NCBI GenBank assembly: GCA_002070755.1
Contig: MWDY01000222.1
Coordinates: 1-14,127, forward strand
DNA length: 14,127 bases
Direction of reading: 5' to 3'
From: Spirochaetes bacterium ADurb.Bin110
Lineage (GTDB): Bacteria; Spirochaetota; Spirochaetia; Treponematales; Rectinemataceae
Shown here: piece by piece, positions 1 to 7,631 of the stretch
Numbering within the stretch: the stretch's first letter is position 1
Layout: each line of letters opens with the position of its first letter
Made by a program: the position numbers and the translations under genes
Notes under the pieces: generated by a model
Seen by the model: the letters and a program-made list of their open reading frames with translations, nothing else
Told to the model about the DNA's origin: nothing
Databases searched by the model: none

Positions 1-336
1 GACAGAGAGCTTAGAAAGGATCTTGCTGACCATCGCCGCGAAACAGTGTGCTTTCCCAGGAATGTCGCGAATATGTTGAATCGCCTTGTCGTATACTTAG
101 GCTGGCACAATTATGAAAAACATTACAGGATTGCTAAGCATATCATTCTGACGCATGCTGAAGTAGCTGGTATTGAAAGAAATGCGATTTGCAAGGCTAG
201 AGAATCACAGTTCAAAGAGCGTGCATTTCTAAGCAGAATAGGATTGTCGATTCTTGAAAGAAGGCTATGGCTTAGGAGTTTCTCAACTCCACTTAAGAGA
301 AAAGCTGAGTACGTGCCTTTCTATGCTTATGCATGA
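1..336 (+). CDS. C-terminal fragment of a probable DDE transposase (5' end outside window)
   Basis: The reading frame is open from the first base and stops at TGA 334-336, so this is the last 111 codons of a gene that begins outside the window. An internal GTG at 46 is not needed as a start. What is visible: a basic stretch (RKDLADHRRE), then CFPRNVANMLNRL, then YLGWHNYEKHYRIAK, then THAEVAGI. A basic/aromatic stretch followed by a W-H-N-Y-x-K-x-Y-R-I motif is typical of the C-terminal end of DDE/integrase-core transposases, where the HN element lies just after the catalytic Glu. The DDE residues themselves are not in the window. The last 45 residues look less conserved. It could be a whole element's end or a relic; no terminal inverted repeat can be checked from one side. 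Assignment is by motif style only. Confidence 0.5.
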   Translation, partial: DRELRKDLADHRRETVCFPRNVANMLNRLVVYLGWHNYEKHYRIAKHIILTHAEVAGIERNAICKARESQFKERAFLSRIGLSILERRLWLRSFSTPLKRKAEYVPFYAYA

Positions 337-396
337 AAAACACTCCTAGCAGATTGCCAAGCAATATACACAAGGTTTGTAGCAGTATTCTTTATT

Positions 397-2262
397 TCAT
401 AAGAAAAGCTTCATGGACATCGAAAGCATATTCTTCCATTTCGATGCGGGGACAGCCCTGCCAGCACCGGTCCCATCCTCGTACCAGGTATAAGAAATAC
501 CATAACCTGCGCTTAGCTCAAAAGGAATCTCGGCGCCAAACAACAGTGGAGGAACTGCCGGTCTCCATGAAACGCTGATGTTTCCAATGTGGTTGTAGTC
601 ATAGATGCCATCGTGGAGAAAATTCTTATCCATGTAGAGAAGCGCCTGCGTATATACGAGCCATTTGTTTACATCGCCGAAAATAACCGGGTCTCCAACA
701 TTTGAATCAGGATTATCTCCATGCCGCACAAAACTGTATTTGAGAGAAAGCCGCCAATCGCGAGCTGGCATCATATCGAGCTTGACTAAGAATTCGTCTG
801 AGTTGGGCGGTAGATAATAGCCTAAATTTTCTCCATCTTGAGTATATGAAGTATCTACCTGTAAACGGTAATCAGGGTACCAGGTAGGATAATGTGCATA
901 CACAAAGGGCTCTATCTTGCTGTACTGCGCAGTCAGAGTTGCAAAAGACCAAAACGGAAGAGGTATCTTTGCGCCGCCCTGCAAGGCGAACATGTTGCGG
1001 GCCTTGGTAAAGAGCTCCGACAAATTCGTTATTTCCATCTCATCGGCATAGAAGGATGCGTAGAACTTGCCTATCCGTGGCACAAGGATCTGCCCATCTA
1101 CTTGGACGGCAAGATTATCGAAGTCAGCGAGCTGGTTCTGATACATCACAGAGAAGAGCAATGGGGAAAAATAACCTAGCTCGAAGCGCTTGGCTCCGAC
1201 AATAGTACTCGTCGCTGATATAGTGAGCCAGTCGAAAGGGAAAAGTTCCATGCGCTGAAGGCCGAGCATTTTCTGGTAAGAGAGAGCCGAGTAATAGAAA
1301 TAATCGCCATCTTTTATATCGAGAACTCCATCATTATCTTTGTCGTAATATTTTATAGCGGTACTGCTTTCATTGCGGCCTTTCTGCCAATTCGTAAGAG
1401 AGCCAACAAGCCCTGAAATGGCGAAATATTTCGAAGGCCTCAGCATGGTCTCTAAGCCTACAAAAGGCCGCGCCGTGCTCGAAAGGGAAAAAGAGCCCGA
1501 ACCGATTCCCCAATCCCGCCTGAATCTCGAAAGGCGCACCATAACCGAACTATCATCTGTTTCTGCCGCTATATCCTCGCGGATGTCGTAGCTCGCGGTA
1601 GGATAATCGAGGGTACCATCTGAATTACGAGGAGATCCAAACCAAATGTGGATAGCATCCCACTCCTTTGTAAATTCATAAGGCAAATAGAGATTCTGCT
1701 CGATCTTGTCAAATGTAAAGCCCGCTTCTCCCTTGAAAGAAAGCCATGACAATGGATCACCCTTAAGATATGGTACCCAGCGAGAATTGAAATGCCAAAT
1801 ATCCTTGAGAGCTGTAGAAGAAGAACCATCCATGAGATCATAGACGCTACCTGCATCGAGCTTCGTAGTAGTCTCTACTCGAATCCCAGCCTGAGAGACT
1901 CCTGACGAATCCTTCCATAGAGATTGCTCAAAGCCTTTGCCAGTTTTGAATTCCTCGGCGTACTTCCGAATCAGCTCTTGTTCTGTCGGCGAAAAGGTTT
2001 CCATGCTCCCCATCATGATAGCAAGAAGTTCGGCAACCTGCTGGTTCGTATAGGGCTTTACAGAAGAGAGTCTTGTAACAACTCCGCGCAGTTCCGCGGT
2101 TTCGATTACCGCATAGACAGGATGCCCAAGTTCAACCGCTAAATGCCCCTGTGCATATGCAGCCCCAGGTCCACCGCCGCTTGTAAAAAAACCTAGAATG
2201 AACAACCAAACCATTGTCATCCATATTTTGGAAAAACTAACCCTGAGATTTCTTCGGCTCAT
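397..2262 (-). CDS. Outer-membrane beta-barrel protein, capsule-assembly Wzi-like
   Basis: 621 residues. An N-terminal signal peptide is clear: basic MSRRNLR, a hydrophobic core around residues 12-28, and an AYA-Q cleavage site near residue 37. The mature start (HPVYAVIETAELRG) followed by a short helical region with YTNQQVAELL and then about 450 residues of alternating hydrophobic/polar strands rich in Tyr, Trp and Phe is the arrangement of the Wzi-like barrel family, which in enteric bacteria holds capsular polysaccharide at the surface. The gene ends in SMSMKLFL, an amphipathic last strand, though the final residue is Leu rather than Phe. The start is supported by AGGAT about 7 bases upstream of ATG. 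It overlaps the upstream hydrolase gene by 4 bases (ATGA), so the two are probably translated together. Substrate is unknown; many Wzi-like proteins in spirochaetes and Bacteroidetes have no studied role, and another barrel family is possible. Confidence 0.6.
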   Translation of the reverse strand: MSRRNLRVSFSKIWMTMVWLFILGFFTSGGGPGAAYAQGHLAVELGHPVYAVIETAELRGVVTRLSSVKPYTNQQVAELLAIMMGSMETFSPTEQELIRKYAEEFKTGKGFEQSLWKDSSGVSQAGIRVETTTKLDAGSVYDLMDGSSSTALKDIWHFNSRWVPYLKGDPLSWLSFKGEAGFTFDKIEQNLYLPYEFTKEWDAIHIWFGSPRNSDGTLDYPTASYDIREDIAAETDDSSVMVRLSRFRRDWGIGSGSFSLSSTARPFVGLETMLRPSKYFAISGLVGSLTNWQKGRNESSTAIKYYDKDNDGVLDIKDGDYFYYSALSYQKMLGLQRMELFPFDWLTISATSTIVGAKRFELGYFSPLLFSVMYQNQLADFDNLAVQVDGQILVPRIGKFYASFYADEMEITNLSELFTKARNMFALQGGAKIPLPFWSFATLTAQYSKIEPFVYAHYPTWYPDYRLQVDTSYTQDGENLGYYLPPNSDEFLVKLDMMPARDWRLSLKYSFVRHGDNPDSNVGDPVIFGDVNKWLVYTQALLYMDKNFLHDGIYDYNHIGNISVSWRPAVPPLLFGAEIPFELSAGYGISYTWYEDGTGAGRAVPASKWKNMLSMSMKLFL

Positions 2263-3338
2263 CGCTTTATCCTAAAAATCATTCTTTGATGCTCGAAACC
2301 GTATTCGAGCCGACCTTGATCACATAACCAGGAAAGATACGAACGAATGGTAGAACCAACAAGCACATACTGGTTAGCATTAAGAACTATATCATAGTGA
2401 GAGAATACGGCAGCCATAACATCTTCGAGCGAAACCCCTTCTCCATCATATTCTTTGACATTCACCGCCGCTAAGATGACATCCGCAATCTCGAAAATCT
2501 TTGTTCTATTTATATCCACAAGCGATTTTACATCTCGAGTTGGCTCTGCATGAGCTGGTACAAACCATTCCGCCTCGCTCGACTCGAGCATCGAAAGTGT
2601 CGCAAGCTCCGCTTCTATATCATACAAAAAGAAAATGTCATATTTTTCTAGAATTGGCGCTCCTGCAAGAGAATCCGCAACAAAAAATACTTTGTCGGGG
2701 GTCAAAACACCGATCATGCTGAAATAATGGCCTGGTAGAGAAATAATATGTAAGCCACGGGCGCCCTGCGAGGTGCTTGCAGGCGGCGCTCCCGATGGAG
2801 CGCTTGCGGCTATCCTTGCAGGTGAGTCCTGCGATTCCCATGTAGGCGCGCCCTCTGATGTGCTCTGCGACATACTCTGCGATGCACCAGCAGAAAGCTC
2901 CACCTTGCCGTCTTTGTCAAGTGTAAGTATACAAGGAGGCTCAAGCAGGCAATTTGCCCGCGAAGGCTGTGCCATAAGAAACTTGTTCCTCAACGCCTTC
3001 TGTGGAAAACTGCCAGACAAGAACGAGGGCTCAAGCTGTGGATAATTTAAAAAAACCGCTTCCATTTCTGTCGCCGCTATGGCACAGCCGCTCCGCCTCG
3101 ATAGAAATGCATTTCCTCCACAGTGATCGGCATTAGAATGAGTGTTTATGACCATAGAGAGCTCCACACCCAGCCGCTCGCATTCTCGAAGAATTCGCCT
3201 CCCTGCATCTTCGTCGCCCCCAGAATCGATGAGAACGGCGCGATCAGCATCGCCCTGTCTGAAAACATAGAGTCCGAGATTGGTTGGCCCACGTGCAACA
3301 AAGGTATTGCCCATCAAAGGTTCAAATATAATAGCCAT
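2259..3338 (-). CDS. Metallo-beta-lactamase-fold hydrolase with a Ser/Ala-rich insertion
   Basis: 359 residues, cytoplasmic (no signal peptide). The fold is shown by LIDSGGDED (residues 37-45), the metal motif THSNADHCGG (H67, N69, D71, H72), LPGHYFSMIG (His near 203), FVADSL (bridging Asp near 219) and VPAHAEP (His near 262). The usual HxHxDH motif has Asn in place of its second His. About 45 residues (roughly 150-195), low in complexity and rich in Ser, Ala, Gln and Pro, are inserted between core strands just before the LPGH motif. The C-terminal 75 residues look like a small winged-helix-type tail found in some members of the superfamily. Members hydrolyse thioesters, phosphodiesters or lactones; the substrate cannot be read here. 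The start at 3338 has only a weak purine-rich SD; a second ATG lies 8 codons in. First gene of a two-gene unit with the barrel protein. Confidence 0.8.
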   Translation of the reverse strand: MAIIFEPLMGNTFVARGPTNLGLYVFRQGDADRAVLIDSGGDEDAGRRILRECERLGVELSMVINTHSNADHCGGNAFLSRRSGCAIAATEMEAVFLNYPQLEPSFLSGSFPQKALRNKFLMAQPSRANCLLEPPCILTLDKDGKVELSAGASQSMSQSTSEGAPTWESQDSPARIAASAPSGAPPASTSQGARGLHIISLPGHYFSMIGVLTPDKVFFVADSLAGAPILEKYDIFFLYDIEAELATLSMLESSEAEWFVPAHAEPTRDVKSLVDINRTKIFEIADVILAAVNVKEYDGEGVSLEDVMAAVFSHYDIVLNANQYVLVGSTIRSYLSWLCDQGRLEYGFEHQRMIFRIKR

Positions 3339-3509
3339 AGCGTATTGTTACTCTTTTTATAGTCCTAACACAAGCTTTCTATAGTTTCTGCTATCTTTAA
3401 TATACATTAGTTCGATTTGCAATAAGGCGATGAAATTAAGGAATACATGAAAATATCAAGGATTAGATAAACCAAACAAAACATGGACTAAAACTCGCCA
3501 GCTTGATAT

Positions 3510-3609
3510 AAAAAAGCCTTCGTACAATGTCGGCATCGGGGGTAGGGTTGGCCGCTGGGGTTGGGGGGATTAGCGGCACAAAACCGACACCGAACATTCG
3601 CACGAAGGC
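3510..3609 (-). ncRNA. Candidate small RNA: one long hairpin with C-rich loop and T6 end
   Basis: On the minus strand, bases 3609-3602 (GCCTTCGT) pair with 3523-3516 (ACGAAGGC). Next comes a small internal loop, then AATGT/ACATT (3598-3594 with 3530-3526), one bulged base (3593), then CGGTGTCGG (3592-3584) with CCGATGCCG (3539-3531) including two tandem G-U pairs. At the tip GCCGCT (3577-3572) pairs with AGCGGC (3556-3551) around a 15-base loop made almost only of A and C (about ten C). A second C-rich strand (3550-3540) faces TTTTGT as an internal loop. Six T follow the closing stem (3515-3510). A good promoter ends so that transcription would begin at about 3610, exactly at the first stem base. 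This is a self-contained RNA gene by structure. It lacks the SRP tetraloop motif and the 6S bubble, and I do not know a family for it. It could also act as the terminator of tex. Confidence 0.5.
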
Positions 3610-3616
3610 AAAGATG

Positions 3617-3645
3617 ATTATACCAAAGATTGAAATAGGATTCAA
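3617..3645 (-). promoter_or_regulatory. Sigma-70-type promoter for the candidate small RNA
   Basis: Minus strand: -35 TTGAAT (3645-3640), spacer of exactly 17 bases, -10 TATAAT (3622-3617, perfect consensus). The predicted start, about 7 bases past the -10, is 3610, one base before the hairpin. No protein gene starts within reach downstream, so this promoter has no other obvious client than the RNA. Confidence 0.55.
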
Positions 3646-3717
3646 GATTTAAGTGCAATAGACTTAGTCATCGCGATGAAGATTACTGGGCTCGAAGAAA
3701 TGCCGCTCAGCTATCTT

Positions 3718-3840
3718 TGCACAAATTTGTCGTGCATCCGCATGATTATATAAGAAATGCAGCTTGAATAACTTTGCATAAAATTATCATGCACCAGGTC
3801 GTACGCGAGCATTATTGGCCTTGCATAAATCTGTTATTCG
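3718..3840. repeat. Spaced TGCAY-N9-RTGCA palindromes (two intact, one degraded)
   Basis: 3718-3736 is TGCAC-9 bases-GTGCA; 3775-3793 is TGCAT-9 bases-ATGCA. The two arms change together, so each copy stays self-complementary. A third copy, 3822-3840, keeps TGCAT and the AAAT of the spacer, but its right arm is ATTCG. Distances between copies are 57 and 47 bases. The spacers are A/T-rich and alike. They lie between the tex stop codon and the small-RNA promoter, within an otherwise empty stretch (3339-3855). They could be binding sites of a dimeric regulator or small RNA hairpins; nothing in the sequence decides. Confidence 0.45.
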
Positions 3841-3855
3841 CCAGCCACCGTAGTC

Positions 3856-6180
3856 TCATTTCTTTCTCAGCAAATCCGCAAATGGATTGTATGTCATACC
3901 ATCGTCCTCGCGAGGGGGCCGTGCAGCGCGCTTGTCAGATCCTTGTCTTTTTTCTGCCCGATCTTTTGAAAAGCCGTTATGTGCCACAAGCTCAGAATGC
4001 GCCATTTCCAGTTTCGGATTCGCTCTGAGCGATAAGCCTATGCGTTTGCGAACTGGATCGATGCTGATAACTGTAAAGTCCTTGATATCGCCCACCTTGA
4101 GCACTTCCATGGGATTCTTCACGAAGCGTTCTGCCATTTCAGAGACATGTATTAGAGCACTCTCTTTTATGCCGATATCGACAAAGGCACCAAAATCGAC
4201 GACATTCTTCACTTTTCCTTTTACTTTTAAGCCTGGTCGAAGATCCTCGAAGCTGAGCACATTTTCCTGCATAAGAGGGGGCGGAAGATCTTCGCGCGGG
4301 TCGCGGTTTGGTTTTCTAAGTTCGGAGATGATGTCATTCAAGGTGATATCGCCAACCTCATACTTCTGTTTCAAAGTCGCCCTTTTTTCTGCTTGTGGTT
4401 CTCCACCAGACTTAACAATAGGCAGAATTTCTAAGGCAAGCGTATAGTTTTCGGGATGAACCCAGGTGTTATCGAGCTCGTTATCGCTTTCTGGTATCTT
4501 GAGAAACCCAGCGCATTGTTCGAATGTCTTCTCACCAAGGCCTGGAATCTCTTTTAACAGAGAACGATTGCGGATCACTCCACTTGCATTGCGGAACTTG
4601 ACGATTTTCCTTGCCAAGCTCGCATTGATGCCCGACACATACCGCAGTAGCGAATAACTTGCGGTATTCAAATTGACACCGACCTGATTCACGACCGATC
4701 CAACAACCTCATCGAGCTGGTTTGCTAGCTTTTTCTGGTTCACATCGTGCTGATATAGCCCTACCCCGATGCTCTTTGGATCGATTTTTACAAGCTCCGA
4801 AAGTGGATCTTGCAGGCGCCGCCCTATAGATATAGCCCCGCGAATGGTTAGATCGAGAGCTGGAAATTCTTCTCGCGCAAGATCGCTCGCGGAATATACA
4901 GACGCACCATCTTCATCTACAACGGCAAAACGGCAGACAAGCTTGTTTTCCGATATAGATTCCGCTACCAGCCTCTGAACCTCATGACTTCCTGTGCCAT
5001 TTCCCACCGCAATGACCGAGAGCCTATGCTTTATTACCGCTGCGGCGACATCTTTCTTGCCCTGTTCAGGCTTGGTCTCCTGGTTTATTACAAAGTAATC
5101 CAGGAATTTGCCAGTTTCGTCGAGCGCTGCACACTTCGTACCTGTCCTGATTCCTGGATCGATGCCTAGCACTCTTGTGCCGCGCAAAGGAGGCTGCATA
5201 AGAAGATTGCGCAGATTCGTGCTGAACACCTCGATAGCATGGCTTTCCGCGCTTTCGGTTAGATCTGAGCGAATCTCCCTTCGCACCGCCGGCAAGAGAA
5301 GACGGAAAAGCCCATCTATGACCGCTTCCTTGTGCTGAGCATTGGCTGGGCACACGCGCTCCAGCAGCCGCTCTTCAACGAGCTCATCGCTCACCTCGAT
5401 CGACACATCGAGCTCGCCTTCTCGTTCACCTCGATTCACCGCAAGCACTCTATGATGCTTGAGGGTCGTAAGAGGCTCTCGATAATCCCAATACATCTGG
5501 TAAGTGGACTGCTCTCGTTTTTCCTCGTCCCCGATGCCCTTGACCGCAAGCTCTCCATCCTTTAGCAGCACATCCTTTATGTAAGCCCGCATGCTTGTAT
5601 CCTGCGAAAGCCGTTCGGCAAGGATATCGCGCGCTCCTGAAAGTGCATCCTCCACGCTTTCAACCGAAAGCTCAGGGTGTTCTTCATCTCGATGGATAAA
5701 AGAAGGAGCAGCGGCAATTACCTCCTCGAGGAAAGCCCTTGCCATCAGCTCAGCAAGAGGACTCAGCCCTTTCTCCTGAGCGATCATGCCGCGCGTCTTT
5801 TTCTTTTTCTTGAATGGTGCCCAGAGGTCCTCGAGTTCAGCTAGAGTCGTGGCACGCACAATATTCTCATATAGAAAAGCATCGAGTTTACCTAGGGCTG
5901 AGATGCCTTTGAGTACTTCTAGCCTGCGCTCTTCGAGATTTTTGTAACTTTGGAACTTTTGGATACAATCGCGAACCTGTACCTCGTCGAGATTTTCGGT
6001 TCGCTCTTTACGATAACGACTTATAAATGGAATAGTGCAGCCTTCGGCCGAAAGGCTCAGAACCGCCTGCATCTGCGAAAGCCGAATAGCAAGCTCACTC
6101 GCTATTCTCTGCGAAATAGCGAGCTCATCTACCGAAAGATCTTCTATTGTAGTTAGATCAAAACCTGTTGTGTCGTCCAT
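3856..6180 (-). CDS. tex: Tex, S1-domain RNA-binding transcription accessory protein
   Basis: 774 residues, the usual length for Tex. Domain order matches: N-terminal helical region with the hallmark IPFISRYRKERT (about residues 50-61) and LWAPFKKKKKTRG (about 118-130); a YqgF/RNase H-like domain starting RVLGIDPGIRTG (about 335-346); tandem helix-hairpin-helix with YVSGINASLARKIV (about 510) and LKEIPGLGEKTFEQCAGFL (about 545); and an S1 RNA-binding domain from PGLKVKGKVKNVVDFGAFVDIG to IGLSLR (about 648-718). Tex binds nucleic acid and the transcription machinery in the cytoplasm; it affects toxin-gene expression in Bordetella and resembles the core of eukaryotic Spt6. The tail after the S1 domain is basic and short. 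The gene is monocistronic and divergent from the regulator at 6331, with 150 bases between them. Start ATG is preceded by AAGG about 11 bases upstream. Confidence 0.95.
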   Translation of the reverse strand: MDDTTGFDLTTIEDLSVDELAISQRIASELAIRLSQMQAVLSLSAEGCTIPFISRYRKERTENLDEVQVRDCIQKFQSYKNLEERRLEVLKGISALGKLDAFLYENIVRATTLAELEDLWAPFKKKKKTRGMIAQEKGLSPLAELMARAFLEEVIAAAPSFIHRDEEHPELSVESVEDALSGARDILAERLSQDTSMRAYIKDVLLKDGELAVKGIGDEEKREQSTYQMYWDYREPLTTLKHHRVLAVNRGEREGELDVSIEVSDELVEERLLERVCPANAQHKEAVIDGLFRLLLPAVRREIRSDLTESAESHAIEVFSTNLRNLLMQPPLRGTRVLGIDPGIRTGTKCAALDETGKFLDYFVINQETKPEQGKKDVAAAVIKHRLSVIAVGNGTGSHEVQRLVAESISENKLVCRFAVVDEDGASVYSASDLAREEFPALDLTIRGAISIGRRLQDPLSELVKIDPKSIGVGLYQHDVNQKKLANQLDEVVGSVVNQVGVNLNTASYSLLRYVSGINASLARKIVKFRNASGVIRNRSLLKEIPGLGEKTFEQCAGFLKIPESDNELDNTWVHPENYTLALEILPIVKSGGEPQAEKRATLKQKYEVGDITLNDIISELRKPNRDPREDLPPPLMQENVLSFEDLRPGLKVKGKVKNVVDFGAFVDIGIKESALIHVSEMAERFVKNPMEVLKVGDIKDFTVISIDPVRKRIGLSLRANPKLEMAHSELVAHNGFSKDRAEKRQGSDKRAARPPREDDGMTYNPFADLLRKK

Positions 6181-6330
6181 AGCGAGGCTAACCTTACGGG
6201 AAGTTCAAGAAAATTTCAAGGTAGAATCTAAGGATGAGAATTCGCTGGATTTATGGTCATATATAGTGTATCCTTTTGATGCTGCTCTTTGCAATGAGTT
6301 GATTATTCCACTAGATTAAAGAGGCATCTC

Positions 6331-6963
6331 ATGGGAAAATTCAGCAGTAAGGTTCGAACATTCTCAGCTCTCGAAGTCGCAAAACTCTGCGGTGTTGTCA
6401 ATCAAACAGCAATAAACTGGATACGAGGCGGGCACCTCAAGGCCTTTAGCACACCGGGAGGACAATATCGAGTTTATGCTGAAGACCTGGTAACTTTTCT
6501 TAAAGAGCGAGACATGCGCGTTCCAGAAGAACTCAAAGATGAACTCACTATGCCGGTGGATACTGGGCTTGCACTGATCGTAGACGACGATAAGGATCTC
6601 AATACGATCCTAAAGCGCCTCCTCGAGCGAAGAATTGAAGACCTGCGCGTTGCGCAGGCCTACGATGGCTTTGAAGCAGGCAGAATTATTGCAGAACGCC
6701 ATCCTGCAATAGTCATACTGGATTTGAATCTTCCTGGCGTCGACGGCTTTTCGCTCTGTAAAAAAATCCGATCCGATGAATCCTTTGGCCAGCCGGCCGT
6801 GATAGCTATTACTGGAATTGGGGAAGAAGAAGCTCAACCTCGAATGATGGAGGCCGGAGCCGATGCATTCTTTTCTAAGCCGCTAAATTTCGATGCCTTA
6901 TTGGCAAAAATGAAAGAACTAATGGAAACCCGCAAAAATATAAAAGAAACGGAAGATACTTGA
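6331..6963 (+). CDS. HTH-receiver regulator (excisionase/MerR-like HTH followed by REC domain)
   Basis: 210 residues. Residues 10-60 form an excisionase/MerR-type winged HTH: SALEVAKLCGVVNQTAINWI, then the wing with FSTPGGQYRVYAEDLVTFL. Residues 80-200 are a complete receiver domain: acidic triad D85-D86-D87, phosphoacceptor D131 in VILDLNLPG, T161 in AITGIG and K183 in SKPLN. All phosphorylation residues are therefore present. The order is the reverse of most response regulators, which carry REC first. It probably binds DNA under control of a sensor kinase, but no kinase gene is in the window, so the signal and target are unknown. SD AAAGAGG sits about 6 bases before the ATG. It leads a same-strand series with the macro-domain and dehydrogenase genes (gaps 49 and 28 bases). 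Confidence 0.88.
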   Translation: MGKFSSKVRTFSALEVAKLCGVVNQTAINWIRGGHLKAFSTPGGQYRVYAEDLVTFLKERDMRVPEELKDELTMPVDTGLALIVDDDKDLNTILKRLLERRIEDLRVAQAYDGFEAGRIIAERHPAIVILDLNLPGVDGFSLCKKIRSDESFGQPAVIAITGIGEEEAQPRMMEAGADAFFSKPLNFDALLAKMKELMETRKNIKETEDT

Positions 6964-7012
6964 ATGACAATATGCTAAGAAAAGTCCATGTCGAAAAGGA
7001 TAAACTCATATT

Positions 7013-7603
7013 ATGAAAGAACTATATAGATCTGATGACAGCCATTTCATAGTCGCAATCGGAGACATAACCAACATTGCATGCGATGCAATTGTCAACG
7101 CAGCTAACTCGAGCCTATTAGGCGGAGGTGGTGTCGATGGAGCTATCCATAGCGCGGGAGGCCCGGCAATCCTCGCCGAATGTCGCGCGTTGCGAAACAG
7201 CTCCTTACCCAATGGGCTGCCGCCAGGCAAAGCAGTGGCAACTACTGCAGGCCGCCTTGCCGCCAAACGTGTTATCCATACAGTAGGCCCGATTTGGCAC
7301 GGAGGTACCCATGGCGAAGACGAAATCCTCGCATCCTGCTACAGAGAATGCCTTGCGCTCGCCCTCCACGAAAAGCTAAAATCTATTGCCTTTCCCGCCA
7401 TCTCTACAGGCATCTATGGATTCCCCAAAGAACGTGCGGCTAGAATTGCCTGGAAAACAGTACAAGACTTTTTCTCAGCAAATCCTTCGGCTTTCCTTAT
7501 CGTGTGGTTTATCTTTTTCTCCGAGATAGATGCACGCATCTTTCTTGATTCGAATGGACTTTCGATGAATACAGGATCAAAGCCCAGTCCAGAGAAGAAT
7601 TAA
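7013..7603 (+). CDS. Macro-domain protein, ADP-ribose / O-acetyl-ADP-ribose hydrolase type
   Basis: 196 residues, cytoplasmic. The MacroD-type signature is complete: [20 protein letters not shown] (residues 17-36), [15 protein letters not shown] (37-51), [12 protein letters not shown], and the late [11 protein letters not shown] loop. In this family the Asn of NAAN and the GGGVDxAIH segment bind the distal ribose and phosphates, and the enzyme removes ADP-ribose from acidic residues or deacetylates O-acetyl-ADP-ribose. The core ends near residue 170; the last 20 or so residues are polar and probably not part of the fold. Start ATG has AAGGAT about 11 bases upstream. It lies 49 bases after the regulator and 28 before the dehydrogenase, so co-transcription is likely, but no shared pathway is evident. 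Confidence 0.9.
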   Translation: MKELYRSDDSHFIVAIGDITNIACDAIVNAANSSLLGGGGVDGAIHSAGGPAILAECRALRNSSLPNGLPPGKAVATTAGRLAAKRVIHTVGPIWHGGTHGEDEILASCYRECLALALHEKLKSIAFPAISTGIYGFPKERAARIAWKTVQDFFSANPSAFLIVWFIFFSEIDARIFLDSNGLSMNTGSKPSPEKN

Positions 7604-7631
7604 GAGAAGAAGTAAAAGGAAACATAAAACT

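Noticed and set aside
3516..3609. Integron attC-like site
   Set aside because: The long imperfect hairpin with a bulged base recalls attC, but the ends lack the GTTRRRY and RYYYAAC core sites, and no integrase or cassette is present.
3463..3645. Minus-strand frame of 60 codons over the small-RNA region
   Set aside because: It starts with TTG inside the promoter, has no SD, and its Pro-rich middle is simply the C-rich hairpin loop read as codons.
3887..4447. Plus-strand frame of 186 codons
   Set aside because: It lies entirely antisense to the well-supported Tex gene, with no domain and a Ser/Arg-rich shadow composition.
6291..6319. TTGCAA-17-TAGATT promoter before the HTH-receiver gene
   Set aside because: Transcription would start inside the ribosome site, leaving no usable leader; both boxes match only four of six.
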